Below the pieces are notes generated by a model. The model did no database searches, was not told the origin of the DNA, and saw only the letters and a list, made by a program, of their open reading frames with translations. Below, in pieces: positions 45,841 through 55,095 of a stretch of 64,000 nt of DNA (positions within the stretch are counted from its first letter, which is position 1; the number at the start of each line of letters is the position of its first letter). Position numbers and translations under genes: made by a program. The stretch comes from Pseudomonas siliginis (lineage in GTDB: Bacteria; Pseudomonadota; Gammaproteobacteria; Pseudomonadales; Pseudomonadaceae), in the NCBI RefSeq assembly GCF_019145195.1, contig NZ_JAHSTW010000005.1:248001-312000 (forward strand), in the 5' to 3' direction.

Positions 45841-48800
45841 CTAGGCGTCCACCATCGCCATCGCCTCCTCGACATCCACCGCCACCAGTCGCGAGCAGCC
45901 CGGCTCATGCATCGTCACGCCCATCAACTGCTCGGCCATTTCCATGGCGATCTTGTTGTGGGTGATGTAGATGAACTGCACGGTCTGCGACATCTCTTTG
46001 ACCAGGCGTGCGTAGCGTCCAACGTTAGCGTCATCCAGTGGCGCGTCAACCTCATCGAGCATGCAGAACGGCGCCGGGTTCAACTTGAAGATGGCAAAAA
46101 CCAGGGCCAGTGCAGTCAGGGCTTTTTCGCCGCCGGAGAGCAAATGGATGGTGCTGTTCTTCTTCCCGGGCGGCTGCGCCATGATCGTCACCCCTGTATC
46201 GAGTAGATCTTCGCCCGTCAGTTCCAAATACGCGCGCCCGCCACCGAAAACTTTCGGGAAAAGTGCCTGCAAACCACCGTTGATCTGATCAAAGGTATCT
46301 TTGAAACGGTTGCGGGTTTCCTTATCGATTTTGCGGATGACGTTTTCCAGGGTCTCCAGCGCTTCGACCAGATCGGCGTCCTGCGCATCCAGATAACGTT
46401 TACGCTCCGATTGTTGCGTGTATTCATCGATGGCCGCGAGGTTGATTGCACCCAGGCGCTGAATCCGCGCATTGATGCGTTCGAGTTCTTCTTCGGCCTC
46501 GCGTTCACTGGCTTGTGCGGTCAATGTGGCGAGCACGCCGTTGAGATCGTAGCCATCTTCGAGCAATTGATCCTGCAAAGCCTTGCGCCGTACGGTCAGC
46601 GCCTGCCATTCCATGCGTTGCTGTTCGAGCTGGCCGCGAATCAACTGCGATTGCTGCTCGGCCTGGGTGCGGCGTTTTTCCGCGTCGCGCAACTCACGAT
46701 CGGCGTCTTCCAGGGCGATCTGCGCGGTCTTGAGTTCTTCATCGACGGTCATGCGCTTGTCGAGCAACTCTTCGAGTTTCAGACGCAGCTCTTCCAGCGG
46801 CGCCTCGCCCTCCTCCAGATTCAGGCTCAACTGCTCGCGCTTTTCAGTCAGGCGCTCGGCCTGCATTTCCAGACGCTCCAGCGCCTGCCGGGTGGAATCG
46901 TGCTGGGCACGCAGCGAGCCGAGACGCACGGCCAATTGATGGGCGTGATCCTTGTGCTGCCGGGCTTCCTGACGCACGCGATCAAGGCGCTCGCGCAGGC
47001 TGTCGCGCTGGGCCAGCAGCAACTCGCGCTGCTCGGTGTCGAGCGCCATGGAATCCAGCGCTTCCTGCAAATTCATGCGCGCTTCGCCGACCTGCTCGTG
47101 CTCAAGCTCGCGCTGTTCGGCGAGCTCGACCAGTTCTTCATCGAGACGGGTGCGGCGCAATGTCAGCTGTTCGGCTTTGGCCTTACCGGCGGACAACTGC
47201 GCTTTCAGTTCGCCTTGCTGGCGCGCTTCGTCCTGCAGCAAGCGGCGCAGATGTTCGCGGCCGTTTTCCTGCTGGCGCTGTTGCGCGCGCAGGGTTTGCA
47301 GGCGGGTCTCCATGGCCTCGACCGTGGCTTCACGCTCCTCGCGCTCAAGCTGCAAGTCTTCGATTTCCTGGCCCCGGGCGAGCATGCCGCTTTCCGCTTC
47401 GCTGGCGCGACGTACGCGTAAAAAGTGTCGACCGACCCAGTAGCCATCGCGACTGATCAGGCTCTGCCCGGCGCTCAACTGGCCGCGCAAGGCCAGCGCC
47501 TGTTCAAGGCTGTCGACCGGTTTGACCTGGCCGAGCCACGGCGACAGATCGATCTGCGCCTCGACTTTGTCCAGCAGGCTGCCCGCCACCCGCACGCCAT
47601 CGCTGGCCGGGCTGAGCAGGCGCAAATCGCCTTGAGTGAAACCGGACAGATCGAAGCCGCTGAAATCGTCGACCAGCACCGCTTGCAGATCGGCGCCGAG
47701 CACGGTTTCCACCGCCAGTTCCCAACCGGCCTCGACCTTAAGGCCTTCGGCCAGGCGCGGACGCTCGGCGAGGTTGTGTTCCTTTAACCATTCGGCGGTG
47801 CCGGTGCCCGGATCGAGCGCCGCTTGCTGCAAGGCTTCCAGCGACGCCAGACGCCCATTGAGCCGCTGCAGATCGCCCTGCGCCTGCTGCTGCGCGGTCA
47901 ACGCCTGATGTAATTCCTGACGCAGTTGTTCGAGCTTTTCGACCTGCGCTTCTTCGCTGGTCTGTAAATCTTCCAGGGTCGCTTCAGACTCGGCGAGCTG
48001 CTCGTTGAGCGCCATGATCGCCGCGTCTTCCGGGTCGGCGGACAGCAACGCGCGCTCTTCAGCGAGGCGCTTCTGTCGGTCAGCCAGACGCTCCATGCTG
48101 CTTTCCAGCTGCTGGATTCGCGATTGCTGGACTTCAGCCTGACGCCGCGGTTCGGCAGCGGTCAGGTTGAAAGCATCCCACTGCTCCTGCCAGCCGTGCA
48201 TGGTGGTTTCGGCTTCTTCGAGGGCCGCAGCGGCTTCCTCGGCGGCGGCGCTGGTGACTTCCTGCTCGGGGGTGAGCATGTCCAGTTCTTCGCCGAGGGT
48301 CAGCAGCAACGTGCGGTCGTGGCCCAGATGCGACTCGGTTTCCAGACGCGCGCGCTCGGCTTCTTTCAGATCGTCCTGTAACTGGCGCAACCGCTGCTGG
48401 CCGTGCTGGATGCTCTGCTCGACCCGGGCGATGTCGCCGCCGACCGAATAGAAGCGGCCCTGCACCAGATTGAAGCGCTCGGACAGATCATGGTGACCGT
48501 CGCGCAGGCGTTCGATGGCCGCATCAGCGTTACGCTGTTCAGCGACCAGCGCTTCGAAACTGACCTCCTGATTGCCAATGATCGACTCGCGCTGACCGAC
48601 CTGCTCATTGAGATCCTGCCAGCGCAGGGCCGACAGTTGCGCCTTGAGCTGACGCTCTTCGGCCTTGAGTTCCTGATACTTTTTCGCCGCCTCGGCCTGA
48701 CGGTGCAGGCGCTCGAGCTGGCGCTCCAGCTCTTCGCGCAGGTCGGTCAGGCGGGCGAGGTTTTCGTGGGTGCGACGGATGCGGTTCTCGGTCTCGCGGC

Positions 48801-49329
48801 GGCGCTCTTTATATTTCGAGATGCCGGCGGCTTCTTCGATGAAGTTACGCAGGTCTTCGGGCTTGGATTCGATCAGCTTGGAGATCATCCCCTGTTCGAT
48901 GATCGAGTAGCTGCGCGGACCGAGGCCGGTGCCGAGGAAAATATCGGTGATGTCGCGCCGACGGCATTTGGTGCCGTTGAGGTAATAGGTGGTCTGGCTG
49001 TCGCGGGTGACTTTGCGGCGGATGGAAATTTCCGCATAGGCCGCGTATTCGCCGAGCAGCGTGCCGTCTGAGTTGTCGAAGACCAGTTCGATACTGGCCT
49101 GGCTCACCGGTTTGCGGCTGGTCGAGCCATTGAAGATGACGTCGGTCATCGACTCGCCACGGAGGTTCTTCGCCGAACTTTCGCCCATCACCCAGCGCAC
49201 GGCGTCGATGATGTTCGACTTGCCGCAACCGTTCGGCCCGACGACCGCCGCCATGTTACTGGGGAAGTTCACCGTGGTCGGGTCGACGAAGGATTTGAAC
49301 CCCGCCAGTTTGATGCACTTCAGCCGCAC
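45841..49329 (-). CDS. smc: Chromosome partition protein SMC
   Basis: A 1162-residue SMC ATPase. Walker A GPNGCGKSN is at 31-39, then two long coiled coils flank a hinge (about 500-650; GWELAVETVLGADLQAVLVDDF and LLSPASDGVRVAGSLLDKV). The C-terminal head has signature LLSGGEKALTALALVFAIF and Walker B FCMLDEVDAPLDDANV. With ScpA and ScpB it condenses and organises the chromosome. It is 3 bases from the GntR gene upstream, so the two may be co-transcribed. Confidence 0.97.
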   Translation of the reverse strand: MRLKCIKLAGFKSFVDPTTVNFPSNMAAVVGPNGCGKSNIIDAVRWVMGESSAKNLRGESMTDVIFNGSTSRKPVSQASIELVFDNSDGTLLGEYAAYAEISIRRKVTRDSQTTYYLNGTKCRRRDITDIFLGTGLGPRSYSIIEQGMISKLIESKPEDLRNFIEEAAGISKYKERRRETENRIRRTHENLARLTDLREELERQLERLHRQAEAAKKYQELKAEERQLKAQLSALRWQDLNEQVGQRESIIGNQEVSFEALVAEQRNADAAIERLRDGHHDLSERFNLVQGRFYSVGGDIARVEQSIQHGQQRLRQLQDDLKEAERARLETESHLGHDRTLLLTLGEELDMLTPEQEVTSAAAEEAAAALEEAETTMHGWQEQWDAFNLTAAEPRRQAEVQQSRIQQLESSMERLADRQKRLAEERALLSADPEDAAIMALNEQLAESEATLEDLQTSEEAQVEKLEQLRQELHQALTAQQQAQGDLQRLNGRLASLEALQQAALDPGTGTAEWLKEHNLAERPRLAEGLKVEAGWELAVETVLGADLQAVLVDDFSGFDLSGFTQGDLRLLSPASDGVRVAGSLLDKVEAQIDLSPWLGQVKPVDSLEQALALRGQLSAGQSLISRDGYWVGRHFLRVRRASEAESGMLARGQEIEDLQLEREEREATVEAMETRLQTLRAQQRQQENGREHLRRLLQDEARQQGELKAQLSAGKAKAEQLTLRRTRLDEELVELAEQRELEHEQVGEARMNLQEALDSMALDTEQRELLLAQRDSLRERLDRVRQEARQHKDHAHQLAVRLGSLRAQHDSTRQALERLEMQAERLTEKREQLSLNLEEGEAPLEELRLKLEELLDKRMTVDEELKTAQIALEDADRELRDAEKRRTQAEQQSQLIRGQLEQQRMEWQALTVRRKALQDQLLEDGYDLNGVLATLTAQASEREAEEELERINARIQRLGAINLAAIDEYTQQSERKRYLDAQDADLVEALETLENVIRKIDKETRNRFKDTFDQINGGLQALFPKVFGGGRAYLELTGEDLLDTGVTIMAQPPGKKNSTIHLLSGGEKALTALALVFAIFKLNPAPFCMLDEVDAPLDDANVGRYARLVKEMSQTVQFIYITHNKIAMEMAEQLMGVTMHEPGCSRLVAVDVEEAMAMVDA

Positions 49330-49331
49330 GC

Positions 49332-49991
49332 TCAGGCAACCGTCAGCGCAGACACCACCAGATCGCAGCTGCGCTGGGCATACGCCGTGAGCACGATGCG
49401 GATCTGCGGCAAATCACGGGCGAGTACGGCGGCGAGCAAGCGTTCGAACAGTTCGAGGAATTCGCTCATTTCCGCCTTGCGCTGTTCGAGGGCGAGGAAA
49501 TACGCGCGGCTCATCGCCGGCTGGAGGTTCTCGACGGTTTCTTGCAGGTACGGATTGTTGGCAAACGGATAGGCGGCGCGCATCACCGCGAAGCTGTCAT
49601 CGACGAAGCTGCGGATATCGCCGCGTTCGTAATTGGCGGTCAGGCGCTGCTGGATCTGCACGAACGGCGCCATGTCCGACTGCACTTGCCAGCCATTGGC
49701 CACCGAATTGCCGAGCAGGATGTACAACTCGCTCATCAGCGTGCACAGGCTCTGCACCTTGTGCGGCGTCAGCTCGGTAACGTGGGCGCCACGACGCGGC
49801 AGGATCGCGATCAGGTGACGGCGCTCGAGGATCAGCAAGGCTTCGCGGACCGAACCGCGGCTGACGTTGAGCGCCAGCGTGACCTTCTGTTCCTGGATGC
49901 GCTCTCCCGGCTTCATTTCGCCACGAATGATGCGTTCGGCGAGGTGGTGAGCGATTTGCTCGGCGAGGCTGTCCGGCGCCTTGAACGTCAT
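49332..49991 (-). CDS. GntR-family regulator with FCD domain (xdh side)
   Basis: A 219-residue regulator. The N-terminal wHTH reads AEQIAHHLAERIIRGEMKPGERIQEQ and SRGSVREALLILERRHLI; the C-terminal FCD-type helical domain spans about 80-215. It is divergent from xdhA across 268 bases that hold the double dyad at 50165-50201, so it is a good candidate regulator of the xdh operon and perhaps of itself. The ligand is probably a purine-related molecule, by context only. Confidence 0.9.
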   Translation of the reverse strand: MTFKAPDSLAEQIAHHLAERIIRGEMKPGERIQEQKVTLALNVSRGSVREALLILERRHLIAILPRRGAHVTELTPHKVQSLCTLMSELYILLGNSVANGWQVQSDMAPFVQIQQRLTANYERGDIRSFVDDSFAVMRAAYPFANNPYLQETVENLQPAMSRAYFLALEQRKAEMSEFLELFERLLAAVLARDLPQIRIVLTAYAQRSCDLVVSALTVA

Positions 49992-50259
49992 GGTTGTCCT
50001 TCAAACTCTATCGATCTGCACAAGCGGCGCAGTGTAGCGCAAATGCACGGTCATGGCGGAGTGCCCACTCAGCGGTTTTTGGCACGAATCCCGCAAAAAA
50101 GCGCGGTGACCGATGAAGGTCAATACTGAATAGACACGCTGTTGATCGACGAGACGGATTTTCCTGACCTTTAAGTCAGAACACCATTGACCGAAAAGTC
50201 AGACCTGCTAAATTCGGTTCACGTCGGTTAACAACAATAATGAGTCTGCGAGGCCTTCC
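49992..50259. promoter_or_regulatory. Divergent region: xdhA promoter with double dyad
   Basis: TGAC-N6-GTCA occurs at 50165-50178 and 50188-50201, spaced 23 bp. A sigma70 promoter is readable: -35 TTGACC (50187-50192), 16 bases, -10 TAAATT (50209-50214). The second dyad covers the -35 and spacer, so a bound protein would block RNA polymerase. The rest of the gap up to the GntR start shows no clear motif. Confidence 0.75.
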
Positions 50260-51714
50260 GTGATCCAGTTTTTACTTAACCAGGAACTCCGTAGCGAGCA
50301 CGCCCTGGACCCGAATCTGACTGTGCTCAATTACCTGCGTGAACATGTGGGCAAGCCCGGCACCAAAGAAGGTTGCGCCAGCGGCGACTGCGGCGCCTGC
50401 ACCGTGGTGGTTGGCGAGTTGCAGACCGATGACAGCGGGCGTGAGCACATTCGCTATCGCAGCCTCAACTCGTGCCTGACCTTCGTTTCGTCATTGCACG
50501 GCAAGCAACTGATCAGCGTTGAAGACCTCAAGCACAAGGGCGAACTGCACAGCGTGCAGAAAGCCATGGTCGAGTGCCACGGTTCGCAGTGCGGCTTCTG
50601 CACCCCCGGTTTCGTCATGTCGTTGTTCGCCCTGCAAAAGAACAGCGACGCGCCGGATCAGGCCAAGGCTCACGAAGCGCTGGCCGGCAACCTCTGCCGC
50701 TGCACCGGCTACCGCCCTATTCTGGCCGCTGCCGAACAATCCTGCTGCGCCAAGCCTGCGGATCAGTTCGACGCCCGCGAAGCCGAGACCATTGCCCGCC
50801 TCAAGGCCATCGCGCCGACCGATATCGGCGAACTCAACAGCGGCGACAAGCGCTGCCTGGTGCCGCTGACCGTCGCTGACCTGGCCGATCTCTACGACGC
50901 TTATCCACAAGCGCGGCTGCTCGCCGGCGGCACCGATCTGGCGCTGGAAGTCACCCAGTTCCACCGCACTCTGCCGGTGATGATCTACGTCGGCAACGTC
51001 GCCGAGATGAAGCGCATCGAAACCTTCGATGACCGCATCGAAATCGGCGCCGCCACTGCCCTCTCCGACTGCTACGAGGCGTTGAATGCCGAGTACCCGG
51101 ACTTCGGCGAATTACTGCATCGCTTCGCCTCGTTGCAGATCCGCAATCAAGGCACCCTCGGCGGCAACATCGGCAACGCCTCGCCGATCGGTGACTCGCC
51201 ACCGCTGCTGATCGCCCTTGGCGCGCAGATCGTGCTGTGCAAAGGCGAAACCCGCCGCACCTTGAACCTGGAAGATTACTTCATCGACTACCGCGTCACC
51301 GCGCGCCAGGAAAGCGAATTCATCGAAAAAATCATCGTGCCGCGCGCCAGCGCCGAGCAGTTGTTTCGCGCCTATAAAGTGTCGAAGCGCCTGGACGACG
51401 ACATCTCCGCCGTCTGCGCTGCCTTCAATCTGCGTGTGGAAAATGGCGTGATCGCCGACGCCCGGGTGGCCTTCGGCGGTATGGCGGCAATCCCCAAACG
51501 CGCCGCGCATTGCGAAGCCGTGCTGCAAGGTGCGCCGTTCAACAACGCCGTGATCGAACGTGCCTGCGCCGCGCTGGCCGAGGATTTCACACCGCTCTCG
51601 GACTTCCGCGCCAGCAAGGAATATCGCCTGCTCAGCGCGCAAAACCTGCTGCGCAAATACTTCATCGAACTGCAAACACCGCACATCGAGACTCGGGTGA
51701 CCGCTTATGTCTAA
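50260..51714 (+). CDS. xdhA: Xanthine dehydrogenase small subunit (Fe-S and FAD)
   Basis: A 484-residue subunit. Plant-type 2Fe-2S ligands: Cys39, Cys44, Cys47 and Cys72. The second 2Fe-2S cluster: Cys111, Cys114 (CGFCTPG) and Cys146, Cys148 (CRCTGYRP). The FAD domain is about 190-370, with LLAGGTDLALEV and TLGGNIGNASPIGDSPP, followed by a CO-dehydrogenase-like C-terminal domain. It passes electrons from the molybdenum subunit to NAD+. Start GTG 50260 after GAGG; the ATG at 50240 is out of frame. It overlaps xdhB by 8 bases. Confidence 0.96.
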   Translation: MIQFLLNQELRSEHALDPNLTVLNYLREHVGKPGTKEGCASGDCGACTVVVGELQTDDSGREHIRYRSLNSCLTFVSSLHGKQLISVEDLKHKGELHSVQKAMVECHGSQCGFCTPGFVMSLFALQKNSDAPDQAKAHEALAGNLCRCTGYRPILAAAEQSCCAKPADQFDAREAETIARLKAIAPTDIGELNSGDKRCLVPLTVADLADLYDAYPQARLLAGGTDLALEVTQFHRTLPVMIYVGNVAEMKRIETFDDRIEIGAATALSDCYEALNAEYPDFGELLHRFASLQIRNQGTLGGNIGNASPIGDSPPLLIALGAQIVLCKGETRRTLNLEDYFIDYRVTARQESEFIEKIIVPRASAEQLFRAYKVSKRLDDDISAVCAAFNLRVENGVIADARVAFGGMAAIPKRAAHCEAVLQGAPFNNAVIERACAALAEDFTPLSDFRASKEYRLLSAQNLLRKYFIELQTPHIETRVTAYV

Positions 51715-54106
51715 CCATCACGCCGTAGAGAAGACCCAGGCTGAACTGGCCGAACTGTTTGCCCAGGACCTGACCACCGGTGTCGGCCGCAGCGTCAAGC
51801 ACGACAGCGCCGCCAAGCATGTGTCCGGTGAAGCGCAGTACATCGACGATCGCCTGGAATTCCCCAACCAGTTGCATCTGTATGCGCGCCTGTCGGACCG
51901 CGCCCACGCGAAAATCCTCAGCATCGACACGTCGCCGTGCTACGCCTTCGAAGGCGTGCGCATTGTCATTACCCACGAAGACGTGCCGGGCCTGAAAGAC
52001 ATCGGCCCGCTGATGCCGGGCGATCCGCTGCTGGCCATCGATGATGTGCAGTTCGTCGGCCAGCCGGTGCTGGCAGTCGCGGCGAAAGATCTGGAAACCG
52101 CGCGCAAGGCAGCGATGGCAGCGATCATCGAATACGAAGACCTGGAACCGGTGCTCGACGTCGTCGAAGCCCTGCGCAAGCGCCATTTCGTGCTCGACAG
52201 CCACACCCACCAGCGCGGCGACTCGGCCTCTGCACTGGCCACGGCTGAACACCGCATTCAGGGCACGCTGCACATCGGCGGCCAGGAGCACTTCTATCTG
52301 GAGACACAAATCTCCTCGGTGATGCCCACCGAAGACGGCGGCATGATCGTCTACTGCTCGACGCAGAACCCGACCGAAGTGCAAAAACTGGTCGCCGAAG
52401 TGCTCGACGTGTCGATGAACAAGATCGTCGTCGACATGCGCCGCATGGGCGGTGGTTTTGGTGGCAAGGAAACCCAGGCCGCGAGTCCGGCGTGCCTGTG
52501 CGCAGTGGTCGCGCACCTCACCGGCCAACCGACCAAGATGCGCCTGCCGCGTGTCGAAGACATGCTGATGACCGGCAAGCGCCACCCGTTCTACGTTGAA
52601 TACGACGTCGGCTTCGACAGCAGCGGCCGTCTGCACGGGATCAACATGGAGCTGGCCGGCAACTGCGGCTGCTCGCCGGACTTGTCCGCCTCGATCGTTG
52701 ACCGGGCGATGTTCCACTCGGACAACTCCTACTATCTCGGCGATGCGACCATCAACGGTCACCGCTGCAAGACCAACACCGCGTCGAACACCGCTTATCG
52801 TGGCTTCGGTGGCCCGCAAGGCATGGTCGCCATCGAGGAAGTGATGGACGCGATTGCCCGGCACCTGAAGCTCGACCCGCTGGCGGTGCGCAAGGCCAAC
52901 TACTACGGCAAGACCGAGCGCAACGTCACCCACTACTACCAGACCGTCGAGCACAACATGCTCGAAGAGATGACCGCCGAGCTGGAAGAAAGCAGCCAGT
53001 ACGCCGAGCGCCGCGAAGCGATCCGCCGCTACAACGCCAACAGCCCGATCCTGAAAAAAGGCCTGGCGCTGACCCCGGTGAAATTCGGTATTTCCTTCAC
53101 CGCCAGTTTCCTCAATCAGGCCGGTGCGCTGATCCACATCTACACCGACGGCAGCATCCACTTGAACCACGGCGGGACGGAAATGGGTCAGGGCCTGAAT
53201 ACCAAAGTCGCGCAGGTCGTGGCGGAAGTGTTCCAGGTGGAAATCGACCGTGTGCAGATCACTGCGACCAACACCGACAAAGTACCGAACACCTCTCCGA
53301 CCGCTGCTTCCAGCGGCGCCGACCTGAACGGCAAAGCCGCGCAGAACGCAGCACAGACCATCAAGCAACGCCTGGTCGAATTCGCCGCGCGGCACTACAA
53401 AGTCAGCGAAGAAGACGTCGAATTCCGCAACGGCCACGTGCGGGTGCGCGAGCAGATCCTGACCTTCGAAGCGCTGATCCAGCAGGCGTATTTCAATCAG
53501 GTCTCGCTGTCGAGCACTGGCTTCTACAAGACCCCGAAAATCTACTACGACCGCAGTCAGGCCCGTGGGCGTCCGTTCTATTACTTCGCTTTCGGCGCAG
53601 CCTGCTGCGAAGTGATCGTCGACACCCTGACCGGCGAGTACAAGATGCTGCGCACCGACATCCTGCACGACGTCGGCGCCTCGCTGAACCCGTCGATCGA
53701 CATCGGTCAGGTCGAGGGCGGTTTCGTCCAGGGCATGGGCTGGCTGACCATGGAAGAGCTGGTCTGGAACAACAAGGGCAAGCTGATGACCAACGGCCCG
53801 GCCAGCTACAAGATCCCGGCGGTGGCGGACATGCCGCTGGATCTGCGGGTGAAACTGGTGGAAAACCGCAAGAACCCGGAAGACACGGTGTTCCATTCCA
53901 AAGCCGTCGGTGAACCGCCGTTCATGCTCGGCATCGCCGCTTGGTGCGCGATCAAGGACGCGGTGGCGAGCCTCGGTGATTATCAGCATCAGCCGAAGAT
54001 CGATGCGCCGGCCACGCCGGAGCGGGTGTTGTGGGGCTGTGAGCAGATGCGCCAGCTCAAAGCGGTGAAGGCTGTCGAAGCTGAAACCGAGCTGGCTCCG
54101 CTCTAG
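51707..54106 (+). CDS. xdhB: Xanthine dehydrogenase large (molybdopterin) subunit
   Basis: A 799-residue molybdenum hydroxylase. The N-terminal domain has SGEAQYIDDRLEFPNQLH, then GGGFGGKE (Mo-cofactor site, about 248-255) and ASNTAYRGFGGPQGM with the substrate Arg. Near the C-terminus GEPPF carries the catalytic Glu736. It oxidises hypoxanthine and xanthine to urate. The ATG overlaps xdhA. A REPIN-like element, not a terminator, separates it from xdhC. Confidence 0.96.
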   Translation: MSNHHAVEKTQAELAELFAQDLTTGVGRSVKHDSAAKHVSGEAQYIDDRLEFPNQLHLYARLSDRAHAKILSIDTSPCYAFEGVRIVITHEDVPGLKDIGPLMPGDPLLAIDDVQFVGQPVLAVAAKDLETARKAAMAAIIEYEDLEPVLDVVEALRKRHFVLDSHTHQRGDSASALATAEHRIQGTLHIGGQEHFYLETQISSVMPTEDGGMIVYCSTQNPTEVQKLVAEVLDVSMNKIVVDMRRMGGGFGGKETQAASPACLCAVVAHLTGQPTKMRLPRVEDMLMTGKRHPFYVEYDVGFDSSGRLHGINMELAGNCGCSPDLSASIVDRAMFHSDNSYYLGDATINGHRCKTNTASNTAYRGFGGPQGMVAIEEVMDAIARHLKLDPLAVRKANYYGKTERNVTHYYQTVEHNMLEEMTAELEESSQYAERREAIRRYNANSPILKKGLALTPVKFGISFTASFLNQAGALIHIYTDGSIHLNHGGTEMGQGLNTKVAQVVAEVFQVEIDRVQITATNTDKVPNTSPTAASSGADLNGKAAQNAAQTIKQRLVEFAARHYKVSEEDVEFRNGHVRVREQILTFEALIQQAYFNQVSLSSTGFYKTPKIYYDRSQARGRPFYYFAFGAACCEVIVDTLTGEYKMLRTDILHDVGASLNPSIDIGQVEGGFVQGMGWLTMEELVWNNKGKLMTNGPASYKIPAVADMPLDLRVKLVENRKNPEDTVFHSKAVGEPPFMLGIAAWCAIKDAVASLGDYQHQPKIDAPATPERVLWGCEQMRQLKAVKAVEAETELAPL

Positions 54107-54122
54107 GACCGAGGCGCGGCCA

Positions 54123-54188
54123 TTCGCGAGCAGGCTCGCTCCCACATTTGGAATGCATTGCCAATGTGGGAGCGAGCCTGCTCGCGAA
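54123..54188. repeat. REPIN-like element between xdhB and xdhC
   Basis: TTCGCGAGCAGGCTCGCTCC and its complement, 18 bases apart, in the middle of the xdh gene set, so it must be transcribed with it. Confidence 0.92.
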
Positions 54189-54224
54189 GAGGCCGGCACA
54201 GACAACGAAGATGTCGAGGTGAAC

Positions 54225-55082
54225 ATGTACAACTGGATCGACGCCCTCGCCGACCTGCAGAATCAGGGCGAGCCCTGTGTGCTGGTGACGATCATCGAAG
54301 AACTCGGCTCGACGCCACGCAACGCCGGCTCGAAAATGGTCGTCAGTGCCGACCGGATGTTCGACACCATCGGTGGTGGGCATCTGGAATTCAAAGCCAT
54401 GCAGATCGCCCGCGAGATGCTCGCCAGCGGTAAGCAGGACACCCATCTGGAGCGCTTCAGCCTCGGCGCCAGTCTCGGCCAGTGCTGCGGTGGCGCTACG
54501 GTGTTGCTGTTCGAACCGATGGGCCAGGTGCAGGCGCAGATTGCCGTGTTCGGTGCCGGCCATGTCGGTCGCGCCCTCGTGCCGCTGCTGGCCAGTCTGC
54601 CCTGCCGGGTGCGCTGGATCGATTCGCGCGAGGCCGAGTTTCCTGAACACATCCCCCACGGCGTGCGTAAAATCGTCAGCGAAGAGCCAGTGGACGAAGT
54701 CGATGATCTGCCCGCCGGCAGCTACTGCATCGTCATGACCCACAACCATCAGCTCGATCTGGAGCTGACCGCCGCAATTCTCAAGCGCAACGATTTCACC
54801 TGGTTCGGCCTGATCGGCTCGAAAACCAAACGCGCCAAATTCGAACACCGCCTGCGTGATCGTGGTTTCGACCCGAGCGTGGTGCAGCGCATGCGCTGCC
54901 CGATGGGCATCGGCGAAGTCAAAGGCAAACTGCCTGTGGAAATCGCCATTTCCATCGCCGGCGAAATCATCGCCACCTACAACGCCAATTTCGGCCAGCA
55001 CAGCGCCCGCGCCGAACCGATTGCCCGACTGCTGCCCGCTTCGCGCCGCAGTCAGGCCGCCAAACTCAAAGCCTCAAACTGA
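54225..55082 (+). CDS. xdhC: Xanthine dehydrogenase accessory protein XdhC
   Basis: A 285-residue protein. The N-terminal domain contains SLGQCCGGATVLLFE (Cys87, Cys88) and the C-terminal Rossmann domain contains VFGAGHVGRALVPLL (108-122) and GLIGSKTKRAKFEHRL. XdhC binds the molybdenum cofactor, promotes its sulfuration and inserts it into XdhB. ATG 54225 follows a GAGGTGA site; the longer frame back to 54153 lies inside the REPIN-like element. Confidence 0.95.
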   Translation: MYNWIDALADLQNQGEPCVLVTIIEELGSTPRNAGSKMVVSADRMFDTIGGGHLEFKAMQIAREMLASGKQDTHLERFSLGASLGQCCGGATVLLFEPMGQVQAQIAVFGAGHVGRALVPLLASLPCRVRWIDSREAEFPEHIPHGVRKIVSEEPVDEVDDLPAGSYCIVMTHNHQLDLELTAAILKRNDFTWFGLIGSKTKRAKFEHRLRDRGFDPSVVQRMRCPMGIGEVKGKLPVEIAISIAGEIIATYNANFGQHSARAEPIARLLPASRRSQAAKLKASN

Positions 55083-55095
55083 TTAGAGAACCCTC

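Noticed and set aside
51662..54232. 856-residue minus-strand frame opposite xdhB
   Set aside because: It is antisense to an intact xdhB; composition (Val/Asp/Gly/His/Arg) is typical of a GC-rich shadow.
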